The position numbers and the translations under genes were made by a program. From IMG/VR virus record IMGVR_UViG_3300031774_002539, positions 1 through 32,423 of that record: a stretch of 32,423 nt of DNA. The stretch is one strand, 5' to 3'. The notes beneath the pieces were generated by a model, which searched no databases, was not told the origin of the DNA, and saw only the letters and a list, made by a program, of their open reading frames with translations. Source of the stretch: a virus. Shown here piece by piece: positions 1-8,394 of this stretch. Each line of letters begins with the position of its first letter. The stretch's first letter is position 1.

Positions 1-713
1 TAGTATATTCAGAGTATAATCCATATACGAGTACAGGTAGACCAAGTAATAGGTTCGGTGGTATCAATTTTGCAGCCCTAAACAAATCAGATGAATCGAG
101 AAAACCATTTTGTAGTAGATTTGAAAAAGGTATGTTAGTTGAGTTTGACTATGATGCATATCACTTACGATTGATTGGAAATTTGTTAAATTATTCATTT
201 CCAAGTGGTTCAGTTCACGAACATATGGGAGAATTTTACGGATGTGATTATCAAGAGTCTAAAAATAGGTCTTTTAAGTACTTATATGGTCATATTCCTC
301 CTGAAGTGATAAAAACTAACCCATTCTTTGAAAAAGTACATACTTATATTAATAATACTTGGAAATTGTATAAAAATCAAAAATTTATACAATCTGATAT
401 TTATAGTAAGAAGATATATAGAAAAAATCAGGCCGATATGAATCGTAATAAGATATTTAATTATATGATTCAATTAATGGAAACTGAAAATAATATGAAG
501 ATACTAACTAATCTTATACCGTTTATGAAACAATATAAGAGTAAGCTAATATTATATAGTTATGATTCTTTTCTATTCGACTTTAACTTAGAAGATGGAG
601 TTGAGTTTTTGAAAAAAGTTAAAAAAATTATTGAGAGTAATGGGTTATTTCCTACTAAAACAGGTAAGGGGACTAACTACCATGAAATGGTTGATATAAC
701 GGAGAGATTATGA
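1..713 (+). CDS. Family A DNA polymerase-like protein, C-terminal part (5' end outside window)
   Basis: The reading frame is open from base 3, so the gene begins upstream; the first ATG (132) lies inside the polymerase domain and is not a likely start. Pol I landmarks appear in order. A TSTGRPSNR stretch at bases 54-80 resembles the thumb/palm signature before motif A. Motif A is FDYDAYHLR (DYD at 147-155). A motif B-like helix follows with K at 261-263, F at 273-275 and YG at 285-290, spaced as in K-x3-F-x3-YG. Motif C is YSYDSF (Asp at 564-566), where Pol I has HDE. The usual motif B arginine four residues before the lysine is a tyrosine, and the second motif C acid is a serine. Activity is therefore uncertain, though both metal-binding aspartates remain. 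It overlaps the next gene by ATGA. The phage also carries a family B polymerase at 21519, so this would be a second polymerase-like protein. Confidence 0.8.
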   Translation, partial: VYSEYNPYTSTGRPSNRFGGINFAALNKSDESRKPFCSRFEKGMLVEFDYDAYHLRLIGNLLNYSFPSGSVHEHMGEFYGCDYQESKNRSFKYLYGHIPPEVIKTNPFFEKVHTYINNTWKLYKNQKFIQSDIYSKKIYRKNQADMNRNKIFNYMIQLMETENNMKILTNLIPFMKQYKSKLILYSYDSFLFDFNLEDGVEFLKKVKKIIESNGLFPTKTGKGTNYHEMVDITERL

Positions 714-2677
714 AAAATTGGGATAAAATATTAAAAGATTTTTCACACAAATGTAAAGGTGGTGCACCAGATTTAAAGAATCCAACACACCTTCAGTTTT
801 TAAGAGAATCATTGATTAAATTTGGTTGGAAAGAAAATGCCACGAATGAATTTATTGGTAATTTAAGGGAAGATAAAAAAGAAGATTGGTGGTCAAAGTT
901 AACACCACCAGAACAGGCAGATTATATTAAAAAACATCCTGGTTCAAAAAAGGCGATTCAAGCTAAAAAAGAAAAAGAGAAACAAAAAAAATCACAAAAA
1001 TCAGGTAAAGGTCAAAGTGAAAGTGAAAGTGCTAATGTAACACAACCAACAAAAGAACAATCATCTAAAGAGTCATCAAAGGCCAAACGGATGGAAACGA
1101 TGGTTGATCTTATTTCAAGAGAAAAATCTATTACAGATGAGGCTGGTAGTAGTTCGTTGAATGAGGAAGATGCACGAAAGTATTCCGATTATTTAGAAAC
1201 AATTAATACACCTGAAGGATTTGATGCTTGGGTTAAGGAAGAAAAACAACGGAGACAAGATTTAGTAAATAAACACGGTGCAGTAAACAATAAAACAATA
1301 AATAAGTTGGATGACGACCTTAGAGAAGAATTGTGTGGAACGAGTGGTAAGGTTTCTACTCGTGGTGTCCATCAAGGAAAAAAGAATTGTCCAGAGTTTA
1401 CAAAATTATATAATTCAGTATCAACAAAAGGAGGCCCACCTGATAATGCAGTAACAGGTAATTATCCTGATGATATGGTATATCCAGAAGGACATTCGAA
1501 ATCAGGTCAACCACATCCATATGCTGGTAAATCAAAAAAGGGAGTTAGGTATCAAAATGTTTTAAAGGCCTATTTGGAAACTGGTGGGGTATGTCCTATA
1601 ACAAAAGAAGTTGTTCCATTACAAGATATGCAATTAGACCATATAGTATCATTGGATAATGGTGGAAAAGATGAACCTGGTAATTGGATGTTTACTAAGA
1701 CGAATATTAATCAGTTTAAATCTTCAAAGGAAAATCCAGCAATTCAAGCAGATTTAGAAGAAATATTGAATATGACAGACGAAGAATGGGAATCAAAAGA
1801 AGCTGAAAATAAATTTAAAAATTATAAAAAGAACGAACAAAGAGCATTTTGGAGATCACAATTTGAAAGTGGAGCAGCCCATCCAACTGAAGAACAATTA
1901 AATAAAATGAACAAAGATGAAGTGGATGCTTTTGTTTATGCGTATAATGAAACAGCTTCAGAGGACGAGCAGATATCAAGATATGGAACTCAGAAAAAAC
2001 AAGTAACATTAGATAATGGTGAAAAGGTAGACCTTACTTACGCAAGAGGTGAGGGTGGAAATGCTATAAGACCATTAGAAAATAAGCCTGAAACTTGGGG
2101 ACTTTATGTTGATGAAGATACGGGTGAAGTAAAACAAGATAAATCAGTCAAATCATATAAAGATGCAGCAAAAAGATATAAGGCAGCACGAGGTAGTGGT
2201 GGTAGAGGTAAAGGGAAACAAGGTTTGGTAGATGCAATTGTATCTAAGGGATTGGTTACAAGACTTAAAGATGACAAAGCTACTAATGAAATAGTAGATG
2301 AGGCTTTGGATAATCACAGAAAAGGAATTGTAGATTCACCTGAAAAACAAAGACTTGATAGAGCAAAAGAAAAGATTAAAAAATTATCAGCTGGTGGAAA
2401 GACTACTGGTATTCAGATGAAAAAGAAGGTTGACTCACAAATGAAACAATGGAATGTAGATAATCCACCACCAACTACGGAAAAAGTCAAAACTGGTGAG
2501 GATGAATCTGGTAATCCAATTTTTACAGATAAGAAATTACCAGTTGGAAAGAATGGTAAAATTACCAAGGCAGGTAAAAGGTCAAAGGCATATAAAGATT
2601 ACGAAAAGAAAAGAGATGAACAGGAGTATCGTTATTATAGACAAGAATTCTATAATACATTAGGTCAGGAAGTTTAG
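710..2677 (+). CDS. Large HNH endonuclease domain protein
   Basis: A 655-residue protein with an HNH-type nuclease core in its middle. The motif is CPIT near residue 295, LDHIVSLDNGG with D310-H311, then GNWMF with N325 and a final N334 in place of the more usual histidine (H-N-N form, as in several functional HNH families). Residues 23-50 form a short LIKFGW-type segment, and residues 78-125 are a Lys/Ser/Gln-rich linker. The C-terminal 200 residues are strongly basic, which suits DNA binding. At 655 residues it is much longer than a free-standing homing HNH enzyme (usually 150-250), so it may have a structural or packaging role with a nuclease module. It overlaps the preceding gene by ATGA and is followed at once by the next ATG. 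The nuclease fold is supported; the biological role is not known. Confidence 0.8.
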   Translation: MKNWDKILKDFSHKCKGGAPDLKNPTHLQFLRESLIKFGWKENATNEFIGNLREDKKEDWWSKLTPPEQADYIKKHPGSKKAIQAKKEKEKQKKSQKSGKGQSESESANVTQPTKEQSSKESSKAKRMETMVDLISREKSITDEAGSSSLNEEDARKYSDYLETINTPEGFDAWVKEEKQRRQDLVNKHGAVNNKTINKLDDDLREELCGTSGKVSTRGVHQGKKNCPEFTKLYNSVSTKGGPPDNAVTGNYPDDMVYPEGHSKSGQPHPYAGKSKKGVRYQNVLKAYLETGGVCPITKEVVPLQDMQLDHIVSLDNGGKDEPGNWMFTKTNINQFKSSKENPAIQADLEEILNMTDEEWESKEAENKFKNYKKNEQRAFWRSQFESGAAHPTEEQLNKMNKDEVDAFVYAYNETASEDEQISRYGTQKKQVTLDNGEKVDLTYARGEGGNAIRPLENKPETWGLYVDEDTGEVKQDKSVKSYKDAAKRYKAARGSGGRGKGKQGLVDAIVSKGLVTRLKDDKATNEIVDEALDNHRKGIVDSPEKQRLDRAKEKIKKLSAGGKTTGIQMKKKVDSQMKQWNVDNPPPTTEKVKTGEDESGNPIFTDKKLPVGKNGKITKAGKRSKAYKDYEKKRDEQEYRYYRQEFYNTLGQEV

Positions 2678-3109
2678 ATGAGAACACAACTACTATGTAC
2701 ATTCACAAAACGAAACAGACTCTACGAAACCGTAGGCTTAATCATTGAGTGCCACGATATTGTATTCAATAAAGTTTATGTGTTTCAAAATGAGGATGAC
2801 CACCATTCGTTAATCTGTACATATAATATACCACAGAATCAAGATAATTTTATCGAAGGTATAGATACGATAGCACTTCATAGAAAGAAACAAACCAATA
2901 CACTTTATACTATTAATTCATTAAATGAGATTATCAGAGAAAAGAATAATGGTGTATTGGATAAGACATTTCCTGTACCTTGGGAAGAATATCAGAACAC
3001 CCTATTATTAGTAAATGATGAGGGATTAAATAAAATTCATACACGAATTTACACCATTGTAAACGTGGATACTTGGGAGAATGACCAAAAATTAAAAGAT
3101 GAATTATAG
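2678..3109 (+). CDS. Conserved-looking protein of unknown function
   Basis: A 143-residue protein whose ATG follows the preceding TAG directly, so it is probably translated by coupling. It has no transmembrane segment or signal peptide. The sequence is an alternating hydrophobic/polar pattern with a distinctive HRKKQTNTLYTINSLNE stretch (about residues 68-84), followed by PVPWEEYQNTLLLVNDEGL. I have the impression that similar short proteins occur in marine T4-like phages as unnamed hypotheticals, but I cannot name a family. The last bases overlap the start of the glycoside hydrolase gene (ATG at 3099), placing it in the same transcription unit. Confidence 0.75.
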   Translation: MRTQLLCTFTKRNRLYETVGLIIECHDIVFNKVYVFQNEDDHHSLICTYNIPQNQDNFIEGIDTIALHRKKQTNTLYTINSLNEIIREKNNGVLDKTFPVPWEEYQNTLLLVNDEGLNKIHTRIYTIVNVDTWENDQKLKDEL

Positions 3110-3935
3110 GTTTTATTATCCAGATTGGAATAGTAGAGAAGATGTTTGTAAAAAACATCCACAAATAAAAGAAATTACAAAAGAACCCATAGCTTTTTGG
3201 TATGGAGTTGGGCCTAAGAGAACAATTAGGAAAACCAAACATTCCATACAAAGATTACTCAAACGGGCACATCCATATTTACCAGTATTGGTAATATATT
3301 CAATACCATACAGAGATTTAGGACATCATTCAAAAGGTGGTGCAGATTCAGATGATGAATACTTGGAATTCATACAAGAGTTTTGTAGTTCACTTGGAGA
3401 TAAATCACCAATCGTAATATACGAACCTGATTGTATTCCACACATGGAACAAATGGGTGTGGTTGATGGGTTGGATAGGATGAGGTTGATTAAGGCAAGT
3501 ATTGAGTTGTTAAGTAGGACAAATGCATCAGTTTACATAGACATAGGACACCCAAAATGGTTAAGTGTTCCTAAGGCAGTAAGTTATTTAGGATTATGTG
3601 ATATTCACAAGGTAAAAGGATTCGCACTAAACACGAGTAACTATTATGCCACTACAACTTGTTATGAATATGGAAAGAAGATTTCAAAACGACTTAATAA
3701 TACTCATTTTGTAATAGACACCTCAAGAAATGGTAATGGAGCTAATTCAGAACATTTCAATCCGTTTGGTCGTTCAATTGGTGAATATCCAACCACACAA
3801 ACTTGTGATGAAATAGTAGATGCTTACTTGTGGGTAAAGGTGCCTGGTGAAAGTGATGGAAGGGTTAATGGAGGTCCTAAGGCTGGGAGATTTAGTCATG
3901 GATTGGCATTAGACTTGATACATAATAAGAAATGA
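3099..3935 (+). CDS. Glycoside hydrolase family 6 (cellulase-type) catalytic domain
   Basis: A 278-residue protein matching the GH6 fold almost end to end. GH6 enzymes cut beta-1,4-glucan (cellulose) with inversion. The signature motifs are in order: VIYSIPYRDLG with D73, a following GGA, IVIYEPDCIPHM with D111 (general acid position), VYIDIGHPKWL with D148, GFALNTSNYY, HFVIDTSRNGNG, GEYPTT, DAYLWVKVPGESDG with D253, and GGPKAGRFSHGLAL at the end. All four acidic positions known from Cel6 enzymes are present. There is no signal peptide, carbohydrate-binding module or linker, so the domain is bare. It starts 11 bases inside the previous gene and overlaps the next by ATGA. In a phage it could clear or cut a glucan on the host surface, perhaps as a virion part. 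The family call is firm; substrate and location are inference. Confidence 0.92.
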   Translation: MNYRFYYPDWNSREDVCKKHPQIKEITKEPIAFWYGVGPKRTIRKTKHSIQRLLKRAHPYLPVLVIYSIPYRDLGHHSKGGADSDDEYLEFIQEFCSSLGDKSPIVIYEPDCIPHMEQMGVVDGLDRMRLIKASIELLSRTNASVYIDIGHPKWLSVPKAVSYLGLCDIHKVKGFALNTSNYYATTTCYEYGKKISKRLNNTHFVIDTSRNGNGANSEHFNPFGRSIGEYPTTQTCDEIVDAYLWVKVPGESDGRVNGGPKAGRFSHGLALDLIHNKK

Positions 3936-4618
3936 AACAAGGTTATGAAATAGTAAATGATTTTCTTACAGAAGAAGAACATAAACATTATTTAAGTGTA
4001 TCGGAACAACGATATATAGATTCCCAAAAAAATGATAGTGAATATTACTCTTGGAATGGAAAAAATAATTTAAATAAAATTGAGGGTGCATGTAACTTTG
4101 AACCAGAGTTTTTAAAATTAGCATCCCATCCCACATTAGTAAATAAGGCAAGAGAATTATTAAATACAGAGGATAGTATTGATGTTTATATTAGTAAATT
4201 CTTTCCGATGATTCCAAGAGTAGGAAAATCTACATTTATGCATCAAGATAATTATTACTTTAATGGTAATCCAAAAAAGATAGTAAGTTGCGCAGTTTAC
4301 CTACAAGATACCACGAAAGAAAATGGTTGTTTACGAGTAGTTGAAGATTCACACAATCAAGGTATATTTCCACATGATTTAGAAAGTGAAATACCATATG
4401 TGAAGTGGATTGATAAAAAATTGTTAAAGGATTACAATATAATTGATTTGGAGTTAAAATCACCATATGCAGTATTTTTTAATATCAATATGGTACATGG
4501 TTGTTATAAAAATAAATCAAATGATACACGATTTAGTTTGGCATGGGAGTATATTGAAACATCAAATCGAGATGTTCAAATGTCTGATGAATTGTGGTGT
4601 GATAGGAATACCATATGA
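3932..4618 (+). CDS. Phytanoyl-CoA dioxygenase (PhyH)-like Fe(II)/2-oxoglutarate oxygenase
   Basis: A 228-residue protein with the iron-binding facial triad of PhyH-type dioxygenases: HQD at H104/D106 and a distal histidine H189 in NINMVHGCYKNKS. R200 in TRFSLAWEY would bind the 2-oxoglutarate carboxylate. The strand between (CAVYLQDTTKENGCLRVVEDSH) matches the usual core with its NGCL turn and downstream SH. The family hydroxylates or oxidatively modifies small molecules, amino acids or sugars. Related enzymes are frequent in marine T4-like phages beside glycan and methyltransferase genes. The start overlaps the GH6 stop (ATGA) and the end overlaps the following methyltransferase the same way. 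The enzyme class is well supported; the substrate is unknown. Confidence 0.88.
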   Translation: MKQGYEIVNDFLTEEEHKHYLSVSEQRYIDSQKNDSEYYSWNGKNNLNKIEGACNFEPEFLKLASHPTLVNKARELLNTEDSIDVYISKFFPMIPRVGKSTFMHQDNYYFNGNPKKIVSCAVYLQDTTKENGCLRVVEDSHNQGIFPHDLESEIPYVKWIDKKLLKDYNIIDLELKSPYAVFFNINMVHGCYKNKSNDTRFSLAWEYIETSNRDVQMSDELWCDRNTI

Positions 4619-5223
4619 AAAATTTATACACACAGAGATTTAATCCAGATCCTAAATGGTGGATGGATGGATACCACGATTACAATAAATATTTTGTTGG
4701 ATTTATTCATATGCTAAACGACCTATGGGGAGATTGGAATACCTACGCAGATAAAAAGAAGTGGAATATGATTGAAATCGGTAGTTATATGGGAGAATCA
4801 ATTCTATTGTTTAATTCTATTGGTATCTTTAACGAGATACATTCGATAGAACCATTTGAAGGACACGAACAGCACATGGTAGATTATGGATATGATTGGG
4901 ATTTTGTTAAAGAAGAATTTAAAACCAATACAAGATTATGTAAGAATATTATCCAATATGAAGATTATAGTTATAATGTTGTTGATAATTTTGAAGATAA
5001 TTCAATTGATTTTATTTATATAGATGGTGACCATTCATATGCGGGTGTGAAACGAGATGTAGAATTATTTATACCAAAGGTTAAAAATGGTGGTTTTATT
5101 GGAGGTCATGATTATGACCATCAAGAATGGATGGGTGTGTGTGATGGTGTAGATGATGCATTACTTGGTAAACCAACTAAAACCTATCTCGACACGAGTT
5201 GGATTAAAAAAATAGTTAAATAA
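4615..5223 (+). CDS. Class I SAM-dependent methyltransferase (Methyltransf_24-like)
   Basis: A 202-residue Rossmann-fold methyltransferase. Motif I is NMIEIGSYMGESILL (residues 51-65), binding the SAM methionine end; an acidic residue at E79 in IHSIEP would hold the ribose. DNSIDFIYIDGDHSYAGVKRD (residues 128-148) carries the IDGDHSY signature of the Methyltransf_24 group, and GGFIGGHDYD is the following strand. Members commonly O-methylate sugars or similar small acceptors, which fits the dioxygenase and GH6 next door. The start overlaps the preceding stop by ATGA. A promoter for the next block begins 13 bases after its stop, so this gene closes the first operon. Confidence 0.85.
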   Translation: MKNLYTQRFNPDPKWWMDGYHDYNKYFVGFIHMLNDLWGDWNTYADKKKWNMIEIGSYMGESILLFNSIGIFNEIHSIEPFEGHEQHMVDYGYDWDFVKEEFKTNTRLCKNIIQYEDYSYNVVDNFEDNSIDFIYIDGDHSYAGVKRDVELFIPKVKNGGFIGGHDYDHQEWMGVCDGVDDALLGKPTKTYLDTSWIKKIVK

Positions 5224-5235
5224 TTAAAAAAACAC

Positions 5236-5265
5236 TTGACTTGTATAGGTTTTTCGTGTTAAGAT
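5236..5265 (+). promoter_or_regulatory. Sigma70-type promoter P1 (shared phage promoter module)
   Basis: TTGACT at 5236-5241, an 18-base spacer, and TAAGAT at 5260-5265, followed by CAAGTATGA. It has the same hexamers, the same A-rich run just upstream and the same downstream CAAGTATGA as the copy at 5768. It would start transcription near 5272, at or within the ATG of the next gene. Confidence 0.8.
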
Positions 5266-5270
5266 CAAGT

Positions 5271-5771
5271 ATGAAAAAGAAACCACAGCATATTGAATTG
5301 ATTCCATCTCGTGGTGTTAAAATAAATAAGAAAAAATATGGTCGAAGAATTCAACAACTCGAACATATACTTAATGATAAGACATATATTACAGAAGATA
5401 ATTACAACTCATATCACGAGTTTATTCGTAGTATGCATGGGGCATTAGTAAAGGGTAGAAAGATTACATATAAAATGGAATCAGCAATTACCAAGATTGT
5501 TAAAACTTACTCAAAACACATCAAACCAGAATATCAAATAAAACGATTAGAATATATTGAGAAAACTCTAAAGAAGGTACAATCAATTCGTGTTCTTTTA
5601 GATAAATGTAACTATTTACCTGATTATAGGTATGGAAAGGATATGTTCTTGGATTCCATAGAGAATCAAGTCAAAAGAAGAGCGTATTTAAGTAAAAAAC
5701 AAAGGGTATATCTAAATAAATTTCATCAACAATTTACAAAAAAAGTTAAAAAAAATGAAAAAAAGACTTGA
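5271..5771 (+). CDS. Small basic helical protein, unknown
   Basis: A 166-residue, lysine- and arginine-rich protein with no recognised motif. An in-frame TTG at 5241 sits inside the promoter -35 box, so I use the ATG at 5271. There is no Shine-Dalgarno sequence before this ATG, and the promoter predicts a transcript starting at about the same base, so the message may be leaderless. The composition (long amphipathic stretches from residue 25 onward, charge strongly positive, no cysteine pairs) suggests a nucleic-acid-binding or structural helical protein. Its last codons overlap the -35 box of the next promoter. Function not recognised. Confidence 0.65.
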   Translation: MKKKPQHIELIPSRGVKINKKKYGRRIQQLEHILNDKTYITEDNYNSYHEFIRSMHGALVKGRKITYKMESAITKIVKTYSKHIKPEYQIKRLEYIEKTLKKVQSIRVLLDKCNYLPDYRYGKDMFLDSIENQVKRRAYLSKKQRVYLNKFHQQFTKKVKKNEKKT

Positions 5772-5796
5772 CTTTAACGCAAATTCTTCGTAAGAT
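5768..5796 (+). promoter_or_regulatory. Sigma70-type promoter P2
   Basis: TTGACT at 5768-5773, 17-base spacer, TAAGAT at 5791-5796, then CAAGTATGA. It lies across the end of the preceding gene and drives the VWA gene. The predicted transcription start is near 5803, which excludes the ATG at 5802 as a normal start codon. Confidence 0.82.
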
Positions 5797-5819
5797 CAAG
5801 TATGAATGAGAGAGAAAAT

Positions 5820-8015
5820 ATGAACAAAATCAAACACTTTAATCCAATGGCACTTCGTGAGAAGTATTCTGTTGGTAATCTTAATAAGAAGAACAATTAT
5901 AGTTCTTTTTGGTTAGGTAATGATTGGGATACCACATCAACTTTTGATGATGAGGATAATAAACCCAAAGGTCCTGACCTAATTCAATTAGCGTCTTACA
6001 GACGAGCAATCGCTAACTTTGTTAATATCGTAACGAGTCAAGATGTTCCTGTTACTTTCAACGCGACAGGAGATAGTTATACTGATGGTAAAAAAGTAGT
6101 TATCTCATCTAAGTTAGATGACAAACTATTTGATTCAACCGTAGGTTTAGCACTTCACGAAGGAAGTCATATCAAACTTTCTGATTTTGATTTCTTAAAG
6201 AATTTAGAAAATAACATCCCACAAGAATACTTTATTCGTAGTAAGAAAAAAGGTTATTCTAAAAATGATGTTATGTCTTATGTTAAAAATTTACTTAACT
6301 ATGTAGAAGATAGGAGAATTGATTTTCATATCTTTTCTAACGCTCCAGGATATAAGGGGTATTATCATTCTATGTATGACAAGTATTTTTACTCAAAAGT
6401 AATTGATAAAGCACTTGGTACTGATGAGTACACCGAAGAAAATATGGATTCTTATATGTTCCGTATTATCAACCTTACTAATAAAAATACTGATTTATCT
6501 AAACTTAATGGTTTAAGAGATGTTTGGAAAGTTCTTGATATTAAGAATGTTTCTCGACTAACCAATACTGAATCAGCTTTCAATACCGCACTTGATATTT
6601 ACAATGTTATTCTTAACAACCTTCCTGATGGTGTTGAGAAAACTGATGACAATGGTAATACATCATATGATAGACAAGATGGAAGTGGTAATTCAGAAGA
6701 ATCTACTGAGGGTAGTGGTTCATCACCTAAGAGTGGTGGTCAAGAAGAATCTCGTGAGATTACTGATACAGAATTTGAATCACTTCTTGATTCTATCGAG
6801 AAAGGTGAATCAGAAGAAAGTCAAAGTGGTGGTTCCGCAGTTGATACAAGTGGTATGGATTTACCTGAGTCTAAGAAGAAAGAAAGTAATTCCAAACCAA
6901 CTTCTCTAAATACTCTATCAGACGCACAGAAGAAAACTCTTGAAAACGCAATCAAGAAACAAAAGAAATTTATGGATGGAGATATCCAAAAGAACAAACT
7001 TTCTAAGAAAGACAAACAAGCTATTGATTCTATTGACCAAAGTGGAATGTCTTATAAGGAAGTTGGTAAAGACCTCAAGAAAGATTCTGAGTATGGTAGA
7101 AGTGTAAAGTCTACCAAGTGTATCTTGGTTAAGAATTTCAATAAAGCATTGGTTGATTCTGATACTATTGGAATGATTAGTACTTCTCGTTGGTATAGAG
7201 AAGATACAGAAGAAGCAGTAAAAGAAGGTTTAAGACTTGGACAAGTTCTTGGTAGAAAACTTTCCGTTAGAACTGAATCAAGAGATACCAAGTATACAAG
7301 AAAGAACACAGGAAGAATCGACAAGAGATTAATTTCTGAGTTAGGTTTTGGAAATACTGATGTATTCCAACAGACTTTTGTTGATACTTTTCCAGACGCT
7401 TTCCTTCACATCTCAGTAGACGCGAGTGGTTCTATGGGTGGTTCAAAGTGGACTAACACAATGAAGTCTGTAACCGCTATGGTAAAAGCAATTGATATGA
7501 TTGAAGGTGTAGATGTGGTTGTGAGTTTCCGTTCCACACAAAATAGTGGTGGTCATACTCGTAGAAGTTCTACTTACAGACCAATTATGTTAATCGCCTA
7601 TGATTCTCGTAAGGATAGTTTGGTTAAAGTAAAAACTCTTTTCAAGTATCTACAACCAAGTGGAACTACTCCTGAAGGTCTATGTTACGAAGCAGTTATG
7701 GATGAAATGGTTGAAGGTATGAAAGATAGAGAATCATACTTCCTAAATTTTTCCGATGGGATGCCGATGTTTCAAAATGATGACTTAGATTATTATCACG
7801 GAACAGCTACCAACCATACCAAGAAAATGGTTAAGGAACTTCGTAATCGTGGAATCAAAGTTTTGAGTTATTTCGTTGGAGATTCAGATTATGACAGAGA
7901 TAGAAGTATGAGTGATTTCAAAAAAATGTATGGTAAGGATTCTCAATACATCGATATAACTTCTGTAACAGCAGTTTCAAGAACTATGAACAAGAAATTC
8001 TTGGAAAAGAATTAA
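5820..8015 (+). CDS. VWA-domain protein with HEGSH metallopeptidase-like motif (CobT-like)
   Basis: I choose the ATG at 5820, because the promoter starts transcription at about 5803 and a GAGAGAGAA stretch lies just before it. The product has 731 residues. The N-terminal half holds HEGSH (H113, E114, H117) followed 46 residues later by YVEDRRID (E163), a layout like zinc metallopeptidases. A Ser/Gly/Glu-rich acidic linker runs from about 280 to 345. The C-terminal VWA domain has a complete MIDAS: DASGS at D534, SGTTPEG at about 615-621, and SDG with D646. It lies near a MoxR/CobS-like ATPase; such ATPases and VWA proteins work in pairs to remodel targets. Cyanophage relatives are often labelled cobalamin genes because of resemblance to CobS/CobT, but a chaperone or maturation role is more likely. 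Metallopeptidase activity is inference. Confidence 0.85.
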   Translation: MNKIKHFNPMALREKYSVGNLNKKNNYSSFWLGNDWDTTSTFDDEDNKPKGPDLIQLASYRRAIANFVNIVTSQDVPVTFNATGDSYTDGKKVVISSKLDDKLFDSTVGLALHEGSHIKLSDFDFLKNLENNIPQEYFIRSKKKGYSKNDVMSYVKNLLNYVEDRRIDFHIFSNAPGYKGYYHSMYDKYFYSKVIDKALGTDEYTEENMDSYMFRIINLTNKNTDLSKLNGLRDVWKVLDIKNVSRLTNTESAFNTALDIYNVILNNLPDGVEKTDDNGNTSYDRQDGSGNSEESTEGSGSSPKSGGQEESREITDTEFESLLDSIEKGESEESQSGGSAVDTSGMDLPESKKKESNSKPTSLNTLSDAQKKTLENAIKKQKKFMDGDIQKNKLSKKDKQAIDSIDQSGMSYKEVGKDLKKDSEYGRSVKSTKCILVKNFNKALVDSDTIGMISTSRWYREDTEEAVKEGLRLGQVLGRKLSVRTESRDTKYTRKNTGRIDKRLISELGFGNTDVFQQTFVDTFPDAFLHISVDASGSMGGSKWTNTMKSVTAMVKAIDMIEGVDVVVSFRSTQNSGGHTRRSSTYRPIMLIAYDSRKDSLVKVKTLFKYLQPSGTTPEGLCYEAVMDEMVEGMKDRESYFLNFSDGMPMFQNDDLDYYHGTATNHTKKMVKELRNRGIKVLSYFVGDSDYDRDRSMSDFKKMYGKDSQYIDITSVTAVSRTMNKKFLEKN

Positions 8016-8191
8016 TGATTAAATGGTTTCTCTCAAAGTGGTATAAACATAGTCCGACCTGTAATTGTGGTTGGACTATGAAACCCACACAAGTAAGACG
8101 AGAGGAATATAGTTGGATATGTATATGGAAAAAATGTGGATGGGAAACCTACCAATCGAGTAATGGTAGATTACATTGGTATAGAAGATGA
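8015..8191 (+). CDS. Small zinc-ribbon-like protein
   Basis: A 58-residue frame whose ATG overlaps the VWA stop (TAATG), so it is coupled to that gene. The sequence has CNCGW at residues 16-20 and CIWKKCGW at residues 36-43, a pair of cysteine knuckles that could bind one zinc ion. It is rich in Trp, Tyr, Lys and Arg. Its position between the VWA and MoxR genes suggests a partner or small regulator, but this is only context. The coding call rests on the overlap and the paired cysteine motifs. Confidence 0.6.
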   Translation: MIKWFLSKWYKHSPTCNCGWTMKPTQVRREEYSWICIWKKCGWETYQSSNGRLHWYRR

Positions 8192-8221
8192 AAAAAAACT
8201 TAAAAAAAGTGAAAAAAACAC

Positions 8222-8250
8222 TTGACTTTTACAAAAATTATTCGTAAGAT
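8222..8250 (+). promoter_or_regulatory. Sigma70-type promoter P3
   Basis: TTGACT at 8222-8227, 17-base spacer, TAAGAT at 8245-8250, followed by CAAATATAA. Third copy of the shared promoter module, with the same A-rich run upstream. It precedes a 30-residue membrane peptide gene. Confidence 0.8.
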
Positions 8251-8273
8251 CAAATATAATCAAAGGGAATTAA

Positions 8274-8366
8274 ATGAAAAACTTACTTTATACAATAGCA
8301 GAATTTTTAACAATGGTTTGGATATTCTTTGTATTCGGATTATTAATGGTATTGGGAAATATTTAA
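8274..8366 (+). CDS. Single-span membrane mini-protein, unknown
   Basis: A 30-residue frame with a good ribosome site (AAAGGGA at 8262-8268, five bases before the ATG) and its own promoter P3. Residues 8-28 are almost wholly hydrophobic and can form one transmembrane helix. Phages often encode such mini-proteins, but I do not recognise this one. The coding call depends on the promoter, ribosome site and membrane-like composition together. Confidence 0.55.
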   Translation: MKNLLYTIAEFLTMVWIFFVFGLLMVLGNI

Positions 8367-8394
8367 ATTATTTTGAAAATAATGAAAAAAAGAC

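Noticed and set aside
710-2677. Calling the HNH protein a homing endonuclease or Cas9-like enzyme
   Set aside because: It is three times the usual homing enzyme length, sits in its own gene with no intron around it, and has no RuvC domain.
6592-6909. 105-residue + strand frame inside the VWA gene
   Set aside because: It is an out-of-frame reading of the acidic Ser/Gly linker region, giving a repetitive Met/Val/Leu/Arg sequence without a ribosome site.
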